Assembly (NCBI GenBank): GCA_910585345.1
Contig: CAJUDS010000002.1
Location: forward strand, 186,001 to 250,000
DNA from: an uncultured Lachnospiraceae bacterium
GTDB lineage: Bacteria; Bacillota; Clostridia; Lachnospirales; Lachnospiraceae
Direction: 5' to 3'
Length of the DNA: 64,000 bases
Shown piece by piece: positions 44,239-52,451 of the stretch (the stretch's first letter is position 1; each line of letters opens with the position of its first letter). A program made the position numbers and the translations under genes. A model generated the notes under the pieces. It did no database searches. It worked only from the letters and a program-made list of their open reading frames with translations, and was not told the origin of the DNA.

Positions 44239-46131
44239 TTATTCCCATTTTGCCCACAATGCCATGTCTTCCGTCACTTTGCTGTCATGGCTGATCTCTT
44301 CTTCCAGCCTTTCGTCATACCATCCCTGAAAAGACATCCCGTCTTTGTCCTGTGAAATCGTATATGTATTGATTGCCGCACCGACGCTTGCACCTTCTTC
44401 CAGATACACTGTTTTCACAATCGTATCTCCATCTACAAAATTCATCCGGTAAAAGGTTTTGCCATGCAGCCACACATCATCCAGAAACTGTTTGCGAATG
44501 TAGATAAAATCCAGTAATTGATCCACACCATCGTCAAAGCTGCCCTCCCAGAACACATTGTCGTCTTCCCATCTGGCCCGGTCCATTAAAGCGGAGAAGC
44601 GGATTCTATCCGCATCTTCCCTGATCTTTTTCTCCGCCTCTGTTTCCAGATAAGGCTTAAAATATTCTTCATAATACTGGATGACACAGGCCATAAACTC
44701 TTCGCGCTGGTCCAGGCCCGGATTCAGCTTGATCAGTCCCCGCGGCTCTCTCCACATCTCATTAAATACGATATTTCCGAATGCAATATCATAGTCCCAT
44801 ACGGGCCCTTCATATAATACTGCGTTCCCATCCAGAATATCGATGTAAAAATAGGAACTGCCCGTATTCCCGTCATGGTTTTTTGATATTTGTTCAATCA
44901 GATATTTTCTGATAAAGGAATCCAGGTCAATCAATTCCGAATAGTGCTTTCTTCCCTGGGGCGTATCACAGTATCCGTCTTCGCTTTCTATGGCGCTGTG
45001 AAGTGCCTGCATGTAATTTTTAATATTTAATATCTGCTTTTCCGTTGCTTTTTTCGGATAAATAATGTCAAACTGCGCGCCGTTTTCCGTTATAAATGCA
45101 CATTCCATACCGGCATATCTATCTTCGTTGTCTTCTTCCCGGAGCAGATAGCCGACATTTTCATCCTCCGGTATCCCATCCGGCATTCGATACCCTTTTT
45201 CACCGGTGCGCTCATAATACTGCATGCCGCCTTTTCGTTTCCATGTATCCTGCCGGTCCCGGCCGACGGAAATCCGTTCCTGTGAAGCCTCGATCCCTTC
45301 TGTCAACAGATACAGGCCCAGATATTCTCCATTTACATAAAAATTAACAAATTCACTCTGCGGCGAATGCGCAAGTCCGAGATCCGCAGCCATATCATAC
45401 ACAAATTTATTTCTGATATAGGATACATCCTGCGCATTGGATACTGCGATGTACTTATACCCCGTATCCATTCCCAAAACGGATGCCGGCTCCTTAAAGT
45501 CCAGCAGCCATGACTTTTTACTGTTATTATCCCAGGACCCATTTCCATGTCCCTTGAATTTTATCGTATCGTTCATCAGAGTCCTCGCCTGCGCATCATA
45601 AATGCAGACATTTCCCTCTACTTTTAAATCCCGATCCTGCAGCAGTCTGTCCAGAGTTTCTTTCGTTTCCACAAAAACAGTCGGCTGCCCGGAAGCCTCC
45701 ATAAATCGGATGCACAGACTGCTTTCTTCTCCGCCGCCCGTATCGCTTACTGCAATCCGGATCTCACCCATTCCGTTTGCAAACGGCACGGTTATTTTCG
45801 TAAAATCCTGTACCGCACTTTTCCATTTCCCATGGCTCAGGTTATTTATAATTCTGACCTCGTTCTTCCCCGCACCCGCAGGCAGAAAGATATAATACAG
45901 GTTCTCTTCCTTCGGCGATGCATACGCTTTTATCATACGCCGTTTTCCATCCAGTATCACATTGCATGATAATTCTATCCTATCGCTGTCTTCCAGTACC
46001 AGAAAGACATCCTGCGGATATAAATACCTGCACAGCAGTCCTTCGGGGCTGATCCGGATTTCCAGAAACGCTAAGCCAATCAGAAACAGGACGCAAAAAC
46101 CGATTGCTGCCGTCTTTCTCTTTTTTATCAC
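44239..46131 (-). CDS. CotH-family kinase-like protein with C-terminal InlB-type repeat, membrane-anchored
   Basis: The 630-residue protein starts at a GTG (46131) with AGGAG upstream; no nearby ATG fits. A membrane helix (AAIGFCVLFLIGLAFLEIRI) anchors it, so the rest should lie outside. IKFKGHGNGSWDNNSKKSW, IRNKFVYDMAADLGLAHSPQ, NFYVNGEYLGLYLLTEGIEA and EGPVWDYDIAFGN are CotH kinase motifs. The last about 75 residues match an InlB B-type repeat (FQGWYDERLEEE). CotH phosphorylates spore coat proteins in Bacillus. It lies between pseF and pseI, so it may phosphorylate or bind the glycosylated surface protein. Confidence 0.86.
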   Translation of the reverse strand: MIKKRKTAAIGFCVLFLIGLAFLEIRISPEGLLCRYLYPQDVFLVLEDSDRIELSCNVILDGKRRMIKAYASPKEENLYYIFLPAGAGKNEVRIINNLSHGKWKSAVQDFTKITVPFANGMGEIRIAVSDTGGGEESSLCIRFMEASGQPTVFVETKETLDRLLQDRDLKVEGNVCIYDAQARTLMNDTIKFKGHGNGSWDNNSKKSWLLDFKEPASVLGMDTGYKYIAVSNAQDVSYIRNKFVYDMAADLGLAHSPQSEFVNFYVNGEYLGLYLLTEGIEASQERISVGRDRQDTWKRKGGMQYYERTGEKGYRMPDGIPEDENVGYLLREEDNEDRYAGMECAFITENGAQFDIIYPKKATEKQILNIKNYMQALHSAIESEDGYCDTPQGRKHYSELIDLDSFIRKYLIEQISKNHDGNTGSSYFYIDILDGNAVLYEGPVWDYDIAFGNIVFNEMWREPRGLIKLNPGLDQREEFMACVIQYYEEYFKPYLETEAEKKIREDADRIRFSALMDRARWEDDNVFWEGSFDDGVDQLLDFIYIRKQFLDDVWLHGKTFYRMNFVDGDTIVKTVYLEEGASVGAAINTYTISQDKDGMSFQGWYDERLEEEISHDSKVTEDMALWAKWE

Positions 46132-46143
46132 AGTAAGGTTCTC

Positions 46144-46830
46144 CTACTTCATCATCTTGTATTTCAGTTCCGCCAACTCCCAGTCGGTTTCATTATCGAT
46201 ATCCTGCACCTGTGTCTCCGGCATCTCTACAGACAGCATGCAATCCGTAAAGATCTGTTTTTTCTGCCGAAAACGCATCGTCTGCATACAATAGAACTGT
46301 CCGCAGTCATGAAAATAGGCTTCTAAATCCTGGGAACGGCTTGATGCATGCTCCGGATATTTCATCACTGTGAATCCGTCTCTGATCACAAAGGCCCGCT
46401 GCGGCGGAAAAGAATACCGCACAACCGGAATGACTGTATCCACATTCCTTTCCTCAAGCAAAATCACTGCATCTTTTAGTTTCTGTGCCGTTACAAAGGG
46501 CGCCGTAGGATAAACGCAGCATACCGTATCAAATTCCTGTCCCCGTTTTTCATACTCGTCCAGCACTTCCAGTAAAACCTGCGCCGTCGTTGCGTAGTCA
46601 CCGGACGCGGCGGCGCTTCTCATAAACGGCACGCTCGCGCCGGCTTCTTTTGCAACCTCTGCAATCTTCCCGCTGTCCGTAGAAACCATCACTTCATCAA
46701 ACAGTCCGCAGGAAAGAGCGGCCTCTATAGAATACGACAGAATGGGTTTCCCGCAGAAATCCCGGATATTTTTGCCCGGAATCCGTTTGCTGCCGCCTCT
46801 GGCCGTAATAATGGCAATTCTTCTTCTCAT
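46144..46830 (-). CDS. pseF: CMP-pseudaminic acid synthetase PseF
   Basis: The protein has 228 residues from the ATG at 46830, with GGAG six bases upstream. IAIITARGGSKRIPGKNIRD is the CTP-binding start of CMP-sialate-type synthetases, and VCCVYPTAPFVTAQKL and QDIDNETDWELAELKY follow. It activates pseudaminic acid with CTP for transfer. An in-frame extension up to 46917 passes through a G8 run and was rejected. Neighbours are pseC upstream and the CotH-like kinase downstream. Confidence 0.92.
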   Translation of the reverse strand: MRRRIAIITARGGSKRIPGKNIRDFCGKPILSYSIEAALSCGLFDEVMVSTDSGKIAEVAKEAGASVPFMRSAAASGDYATTAQVLLEVLDEYEKRGQEFDTVCCVYPTAPFVTAQKLKDAVILLEERNVDTVIPVVRYSFPPQRAFVIRDGFTVMKYPEHASSRSQDLEAYFHDCGQFYCMQTMRFRQKKQIFTDCMLSVEMPETQVQDIDNETDWELAELKYKMMK

Positions 46831-46907
46831 CTTATTCTCCATCATGCGCATATTGCACGGCCCGGTCAGTGATGCCCGCCGTCCGCCGTCTTCCTTGTGC
46901 ATCCTCT

Positions 46908-46915
46908 CCCCCCCC
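46908..46915 (-). repeat. G8 homopolymer in the leader of pseF
   Basis: Eight consecutive G residues on the minus strand lie just after the pseC stop codon and about 80 bases before the pseF start, in frame with a leader reading frame that begins at an ATG at 46917. Runs of this kind control phase variation in Campylobacter glycosylation genes when they are inside coding sequence. Here the run is outside the likely pseF coding region, so any effect would be on a leader peptide or on mRNA structure. Confidence 0.5.
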
Positions 46916-46920
46916 ATACC

Positions 46921-48123
46921 TTATGGCTCAGGTTTCCGGTAATAGCTGCAGATTTTGCGCACCGCCGTGATCACGTCTTCCACATCCTTATCAGACATGG
47001 CATAGTATAGCGGCAGACTCATCATTTCCTGATACAGTTTTTCCGCAGCCGGGCAGATCCCTCTCCGATAGCCCAGTTTTTCATAGTATGGGTGCCAGTA
47101 TACCGGTATATAGTGGACATTACAACAAATATTTTCCGCAACCAGCGCATCAAAAAACTGCCTGCGGCCTATCGTCAAAAGCTCCGGTCTGATACGCAGG
47201 ATATACAAATGCCGGGTCGTGTCTGACTCCGGAATTTCCTCCTGTACACTGACTTGCGGTATGTCGCGGAACGCTTCATCATACCGGGCTACGATTTCCT
47301 TCCTTCTTTTGCGGAAACGTTCCAGCTTATCAAGCTGGCTGTTGATCAGAGCCGCCTGCATATCGGTCATGCGATAGTTCATGCCCAGTTCCACCTGCTC
47401 ATAGTACCAGCCTCCTTCCGCAGGATGTTGCAGCATTTCCGCCTCCCGCGTAATACCGTGGGTGTGAAACAGCTTTAATCTGGCGTACAGCGTATCGTCA
47501 TTTGTCAGTACGGCGCCTCCCTCTCCTCCGGTCACAGTTTTTACCGGATGGAAACTGAACGTCGTCAGATCAGCGATCGAACCGACAGGCCTGCCGTTAT
47601 ACAGTGTGCCAATGGAATGCGCCGCGTCCTCGATCAGCACAATTCCTTTTTCATGGCAGATAGCCAGCAGTCTGTCCAGTTCCACAGCCTGCCCCGTGAA
47701 GTCAACCGCTACGACCGCTCTGGTCGCGTCTGTAACTTTCTCTGTCACACTTGCCGGATCGATATTGTAAGTTTTGGCATTGATATCTGCAAAAACGGGC
47801 TTGGCGCCGCAGTATAACGCGCAGTTTGCCGATGCGGCAAAGGTGATCGGCGTGGTGATCACCTCGTCTCCCGCTCCAACACCCGCTGCCTGGCACGCCA
47901 TATGCAGCGCTGCGGTCCCATTGCTGACAACGACTGCATGTCTGGCGCCTGTCAGTCTGCACAGCCTCTCTTCAAGTCTGGCGATTTCCGGCCCGCAGGT
48001 CAAAAAATCACTGCGCAGCACTCTCTCTACCGCCTCAATATCCGCCTCGTCAATATACTGGTGTCCGTAAAACAGTTTACTCTCTCTGACCGGACTGCCG
48101 CCTTCCGCTGCCGGCTTCTCCAT
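46921..48123 (-). CDS. pseC: UDP-4-amino-4,6-dideoxy-L-AltNAc transaminase PseC
   Basis: The protein has 400 residues when started at the ATG at 48123; the longer frame begins with GTG. LFYGHQYIDEADIEAVERVL, SDFLTCGPEIARLEE, VVSNGTAALHMACQAAGV, ITTPITFAASANCALYCGA, LIEDAAHSIGTLYNGR and FSFHPVKTVTGGEGGAVL (PLP Lys) are PseC motifs. It aminates the 4-keto product of PseB. It lies about 60 bases after pseB and before pseF. Confidence 0.94.
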   Translation of the reverse strand: MEKPAAEGGSPVRESKLFYGHQYIDEADIEAVERVLRSDFLTCGPEIARLEERLCRLTGARHAVVVSNGTAALHMACQAAGVGAGDEVITTPITFAASANCALYCGAKPVFADINAKTYNIDPASVTEKVTDATRAVVAVDFTGQAVELDRLLAICHEKGIVLIEDAAHSIGTLYNGRPVGSIADLTTFSFHPVKTVTGGEGGAVLTNDDTLYARLKLFHTHGITREAEMLQHPAEGGWYYEQVELGMNYRMTDMQAALINSQLDKLERFRKRRKEIVARYDEAFRDIPQVSVQEEIPESDTTRHLYILRIRPELLTIGRRQFFDALVAENICCNVHYIPVYWHPYYEKLGYRRGICPAAEKLYQEMMSLPLYYAMSDKDVEDVITAVRKICSYYRKPEP

Positions 48124-48181
48124 CTTCCTCACCCTTTCCCGCTTCTTTCCTACAAAAATTCTTCTCACGCACCCGCGCGTA

Positions 48182-49189
48182 TTATTTTTCCAAATCCACC
48201 GTCTTCAAAAGTTCCCTGATCTGTTCCACGTCCAGCCATTCCGCATTGTTGCCGGAACTGTAGGAAAAGCCTTCCGGTACCTTTTTGCCTGTAGGCTGCG
48301 GTCTTCTGCTCTCACTCCATACCATCTGCGGATAGACGATGAAATGATTGTCATATTCATAAGTAGTCATAGAATCTTCCACCGTAACCATAATTTCATG
48401 CAGTTTTTCCCCCTCGCGGATACCTACCTCAGGCATCGTACATCCCGGCAGCATAGCCTGTGCCAGATCGGTGATCTTAAAAGACGGGATTTTGGAGATA
48501 AACGTCTCGCCGCCCCTGGCCTCCTCCAACGCTTTGATAACCAGCTCTACCCCCTGCGTCAGACTGATCCAGAAACGGGTCATACGGTAATCGGTTATGG
48601 GCAGCTCACTGCCGCCGTTTTTTATAATCGTATGGAAAAACGGAATGACAGAGCCACGGCTTCCGGCTACATTCCCATATCTGACAATAGAAAAATTAAT
48701 GTCCTTGGAGCCTGCATATGCATTGGCCGCAATAAACAGCTTGTCCGACACCAGTTTCGTACCGCCGTACAAATTGACAGGATTGACAGCCTTATCCGTA
48801 GACAGCGCCACCACCTTTTTTACACTGCCGCAGTCCAGAGCCGCGTCAATCACATTTTGTGCGCCGTTAATATTCGTCTTTATAGCTTCGCCGGGATTAT
48901 ACTCGCATGACGGCACCTGCTTCAGAGCCGCCGCATGAATGACATAATCCACACCCTCCAATGCTCTTCTAAGCCGTTCCTTGTCTCTCACATCTCCGAT
49001 AAAAAACCGGAGCTGATTCTTTTTGTTGAGTTCTTTAAATTCATTCTGCATAATGAACTGTTTAAACTCATCCCGTGAATAAATAATGATTTTTTTCGGA
49101 TTATAGTGCGTCAGCACATACTTCGTAAAACACTTGCCAAAGGAACCGGTGCCCCCGGTAATCAATATTGTTCTATTATTTAACATCAT
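48182..49189 (-). CDS. pseB: UDP-GlcNAc 4,6-dehydratase (inverting) PseB
   Basis: The 335-residue protein has ILITGGTGSFGKCFTKYVL, IYSRDEFKQFIMQNEF, FIGDVRDKERLRRAL, ALSTDKAVNPVNLYGGTKLV (Asp-Lys and YxxxK) and RYGNVAGSRGSVIPFF, all typical of PseB. It catalyses dehydration and C5 inversion of UDP-GlcNAc, the first step to pseudaminic acid. Either of two adjacent ATG codons may start it; GGAGG lies four bases before the first. It follows a 110-base AT-rich gap that may hold a promoter. Confidence 0.94.
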   Translation of the reverse strand: MMLNNRTILITGGTGSFGKCFTKYVLTHYNPKKIIIYSRDEFKQFIMQNEFKELNKKNQLRFFIGDVRDKERLRRALEGVDYVIHAAALKQVPSCEYNPGEAIKTNINGAQNVIDAALDCGSVKKVVALSTDKAVNPVNLYGGTKLVSDKLFIAANAYAGSKDINFSIVRYGNVAGSRGSVIPFFHTIIKNGGSELPITDYRMTRFWISLTQGVELVIKALEEARGGETFISKIPSFKITDLAQAMLPGCTMPEVGIREGEKLHEIMVTVEDSMTTYEYDNHFIVYPQMVWSESRRPQPTGKKVPEGFSYSSGNNAEWLDVEQIRELLKTVDLEK

Positions 49190-49222
49190 CTGTCCTCCAA
49201 TTTTATAGTTAAATTTGTTTTT

Positions 49223-49251
49223 ATACTATCACAGTTTATTGTCATCCGCAA
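49223..49251 (-). promoter_or_regulatory. Weak candidate promoter upstream of pseB
   Basis: The 110-base gap before pseB is AT-rich. On the minus strand TTGCGG (49246-49251) and TAGTAT (49223-49228) are spaced by 17 bases, and the ATG of pseB lies about 34 bases further on. Both boxes match the sigma-A consensus only in part. The gap has no clear terminator for the gene upstream, so read-through from that gene remains possible. Confidence 0.3.
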
Positions 49252-49299
49252 TTACAAGGGCAGCGCCTGACAGCATACCCCCATGAATCGATAATTACT

Positions 49300-51402
49300 T
49301 TATGGACTGCGCTCAAATTTCCAGATCTGGTTTTCCCCGCCTGCAAAAGGCCGCACTGTCAGCGCGCCGTTCTCCACTGTCAGAGCATGTGTCCCTCCAT
49401 AGACAATAGCATAACCCATTTCCGGCATTTCTATGATTTTCCACATTGTATAATCATAGTCCTGCCCTACCTGCACTTCGCCGTCCGCCGGATTCCCGCT
49501 GAGAGACAGCAGCATCTGACTGGAACGGAAACGCAGGAGATCATAGTCATGCTCATGATACACTCCTAAAATTCCGGCTGCTCCATTGCCTGGCTCCTCC
49601 AGCGTTACTTGTATCATACCATTTTCATCTTCTTCCTCCCCCGAGGCGAGACAGACATTTTCCACAGACAACGGCGTTACCACATAATCCCCGTTCGCCA
49701 GGACACCTTCACTCTGCAGCTTCGCCGCGTCCATCTCCTGTAACGACTGTGTATAGGAAATCGTATCATCATCCAGACGAAACAGGTCTTTGAACAGCTC
49801 CATGGGCAGTAAGCCGACTAGTGCAATCACCGCAAGCGCGGCCGCAAACCCGGCTGCCATCCGCAAATCCGGCTTTCTCCCTGCAATACAACCCTCCACC
49901 TTCTCCGCAGCAGACAGGTAACCGGATACCGCATAAGGGATAAGCAGTAGAAAATAAATCAGTGTATACTGAGAATACGTTTCCCAAAACAATTGGAACA
50001 AAAAGCCGCCAACAAACACCACTGCAAAAAACAGATGAAACAGCGATTCCTTTCCTCCTTTTAAAAACAGCCAGCTCAAAGCGCCCAAAAGCACAAGCGC
50101 ATGAAACAGATCCGCAAACTTTACAAGCGGATTTCTGTTGTCTTCCTGCAGCAGCCTGCGTACCAGGCCGGACTGCTCGATCTGTGTCTGCGGACGATTA
50201 TTCGCCACCAGGCTTTCAAACGTAGGTTCATTCCACGCAATGGCAATTTTCTTTCCCATAAACCGCCGCAGACCGCCGGGCGTCTCTGTCAACGTCCGCA
50301 GACGGCGCTGCAGCTCCTTCGCCGCAGCCTGCGAGGCCCGCTGCCCATCCAGTCCGTTGTCCAGATAGACATCAATATTATACGCATCAAATTTCACCGG
50401 TCTTCCATTTTCATCCTGCCCAAAAGCCATCGTCACCCAGGCGATCATTGGCGTTCCCTCCTGCAGCGGAAAGCCAAGCCTGCGTTCGACGAGCGCGTCC
50501 GATGCATGCCCCAATAAGGCTGCCGCCAGAGGTACGCAGACAATACCGATCAGGCTTTTGTAATGTCGTCTCTGCCAGAAATCCACCAATAAAAATACAA
50601 GAATTGCCACCATAAAAATCAAATACGTATTTTTCAGCCAGACACCCGCTGCGCAAAGTAAAATAACTCCTGTTATATATCTTGTCTTATGTTCCTGCAC
50701 ATAGCGTAACAGAAAGTAAACCGCAGCTGCGATACAGGTGAATCCCACCACATTGCCATAAATAAACGTAACGTAAAACAAATACGGCCAAAAGAGCATA
50801 CAGGAAAAGAAAACAACCGTTTCTTTTTTCTCATCTCCTGCAAACCCGGTCAGAGCTGTGGTTTTGGCCACTAGGTTCAGGGTAATTATAATGCATACGG
50901 CGTTCATCACCTGAAAGGCCAGATAATTAAGATTACCGAAAATTTTGAAAAACCCCCACAAAAACACGACGATCCGGGATTGAAAGGGCCAGTATACAAA
51001 ATAGCTGTTATTGGTAAACAAAGAAAAATCATACTTGCGCAGACCGACGGCGGCATTGCTGATCGCCAGTTGGTCGCCATGGGGATGAAGCTGTGTCGAA
51101 ACGACAAAAAAAAGCAGAAACAGGAACAGAAACAGATTCCCAAGCAACCGCAGTCTTTGCTGCCGCTCCGACAGCCATGCCGTTACTTTGTATCGTTTCA
51201 GCAGGATCAATAGGCCGACCAGCAATACATAACAAGCGATTGCTTTTATCGGTGAATCCGCTACAAAGATTGATGTTTTTCCTACAAAGCAGTAGTTTGT
51301 GCTGAACAGGCTCAGCAGAGACAAGTAGCCGATAAACGTACCGAACAGGATAAGCACCGTATACCGGAACAACATGTCTAATTTTTCTGACAACTTCGTC
51401 AT
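49300..51402 (-). CDS. Polytopic membrane glycosyltransferase (GT-C-like) with C-terminal ricin-like lectin domain
   Basis: This protein of about 700 residues begins at the ATG at 51402, which overlaps the GT2 stop as ATGA. About twelve helices fill the first 540 residues. The first large outer loop, STQLHPHGDQLAISNAAVGL, and the YWPFQSRIVVFLWGFF block resemble GT39-type mannosyltransferases. After the last helix an outside part of about 130 residues ends in AIVYGGTHALTVENGALTV and ENQIWKFE, the QxW motif of ricin-type carbohydrate-binding domains. Binding of the acceptor glycan by this lectin part is inference. Confidence 0.78.
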   Translation of the reverse strand: MTKLSEKLDMLFRYTVLILFGTFIGYLSLLSLFSTNYCFVGKTSIFVADSPIKAIACYVLLVGLLILLKRYKVTAWLSERQQRLRLLGNLFLFLFLLFFVVSTQLHPHGDQLAISNAAVGLRKYDFSLFTNNSYFVYWPFQSRIVVFLWGFFKIFGNLNYLAFQVMNAVCIIITLNLVAKTTALTGFAGDEKKETVVFFSCMLFWPYLFYVTFIYGNVVGFTCIAAAVYFLLRYVQEHKTRYITGVILLCAAGVWLKNTYLIFMVAILVFLLVDFWQRRHYKSLIGIVCVPLAAALLGHASDALVERRLGFPLQEGTPMIAWVTMAFGQDENGRPVKFDAYNIDVYLDNGLDGQRASQAAAKELQRRLRTLTETPGGLRRFMGKKIAIAWNEPTFESLVANNRPQTQIEQSGLVRRLLQEDNRNPLVKFADLFHALVLLGALSWLFLKGGKESLFHLFFAVVFVGGFLFQLFWETYSQYTLIYFLLLIPYAVSGYLSAAEKVEGCIAGRKPDLRMAAGFAAALAVIALVGLLPMELFKDLFRLDDDTISYTQSLQEMDAAKLQSEGVLANGDYVVTPLSVENVCLASGEEEDENGMIQVTLEEPGNGAAGILGVYHEHDYDLLRFRSSQMLLSLSGNPADGEVQVGQDYDYTMWKIIEMPEMGYAIVYGGTHALTVENGALTVRPFAGGENQIWKFERSP

Positions 51403-52439
51403 AGCTTGTGTGATTCCTTCCATTTCTGCCGCAACTTCCGATATCCAATCAGCGTCTTATAATATACCAGAAAAAGCAGGTCTGATTTCATATGCAGCCG
51501 CACCAGTTTTTTCTGTTCCCTGTCATAAGTATCTATAAAATAACAATTGTTCTGGAAATTAGGAAATTCCTGTAGGATGCCCTGCTTCAACTCCCGCAGG
51601 AAACGGATCTGCGGATACCGTACACCGATCATATACGTGAACAGTGTATTTACATAGTATAACTTGGCAAATGCAAATTCCAGCTCCTGCCTGTACGGTT
51701 CATAAAAGCCATATCTGCGGCACTGCTCCACCAACAGCTTACCGGCACGCATTCTGTCGCGGCATTTTTCCTCGCTGATAGAATGGGTTGTAGATGAGGT
51801 GTCCTGATAATAATAGTATAAGGGCTCCTCCACTTTCTCAAAACGGGTGAAATGCAGCATCCAGACCGGACCCGCACAATTATCTTCATAAAAGATTCCT
51901 TCCGGAAACCGCAGGTGATATCTTTCTATGATTTCCCTTTTATAGATTTTAATTACCATACTGCACGGATTCAGCATCAGCTTTTTATATTTTTCCCCGT
52001 CCAGCAGTCCTGTCTGGTCCATCGTGTTTGCGTTGACAATCCTGCCAATCTCCATGTTGTGTACATGTGTTTCATGCAAATCACAGCCTGCTACATCGGC
52101 GCCCGTTTCCTCCGCCTTTGTCAACAGCTTTTCATACATATCCGGCGCCGCCCAGTCGTCTCCGTCCATAAAGCCAACCCACTCCCCACGGGCATGCTCC
52201 AGCCCCAGATTTCTGGCTCCTCCCTGCTTTCTGTTCTCCGGTGTGCGCAGCGCTCTTACTTTACCCGGATATTTTTTCTCATAACTAAGCAGCCGTTCAT
52301 ACGTATTGTCAAGGGAGCAGTCGTCCACTGCCAGTATTTCATAGTCCCGCACCGTCTGCCGCACAAGAGATTCCATACAGAAATCCAGTTTTCCGTCCGC
52401 CGCCATATTATAAAACGGCACAATGATGCTCAGCTTCAT
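51399..52439 (-). CDS. GT2 family glycosyltransferase
   Basis: The 346-residue protein starts MKLSIIVPFYNMAADGKLDF; ILAVDDCSLDNTYERLLSYE, QGGARNLGLEHARGEWVGF and MDGDDWAAPDMYEKLL are the GT-A motifs of inverting GT2 enzymes (DGDD metal site). The C-terminal region is rich in aromatic residues, as in EpsJ-like enzymes. GGGAG lies eight bases before the ATG. Sugar specificity is unknown. It is translationally coupled to the ricin-tailed membrane protein. Confidence 0.88.
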   Translation of the reverse strand: MKLSIIVPFYNMAADGKLDFCMESLVRQTVRDYEILAVDDCSLDNTYERLLSYEKKYPGKVRALRTPENRKQGGARNLGLEHARGEWVGFMDGDDWAAPDMYEKLLTKAEETGADVAGCDLHETHVHNMEIGRIVNANTMDQTGLLDGEKYKKLMLNPCSMVIKIYKREIIERYHLRFPEGIFYEDNCAGPVWMLHFTRFEKVEEPLYYYYQDTSSTTHSISEEKCRDRMRAGKLLVEQCRRYGFYEPYRQELEFAFAKLYYVNTLFTYMIGVRYPQIRFLRELKQGILQEFPNFQNNCYFIDTYDREQKKLVRLHMKSDLLFLVYYKTLIGYRKLRQKWKESHKL

Positions 52440-52451
52440 AGGACGCTCCCA

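Noticed and set aside
46831..46917. N-terminal extension of pseF through the G8 run
   Set aside because: The extension has no family similarity, and a GGAG site stands six bases before the internal ATG at 46830, where PseF proteins normally begin.
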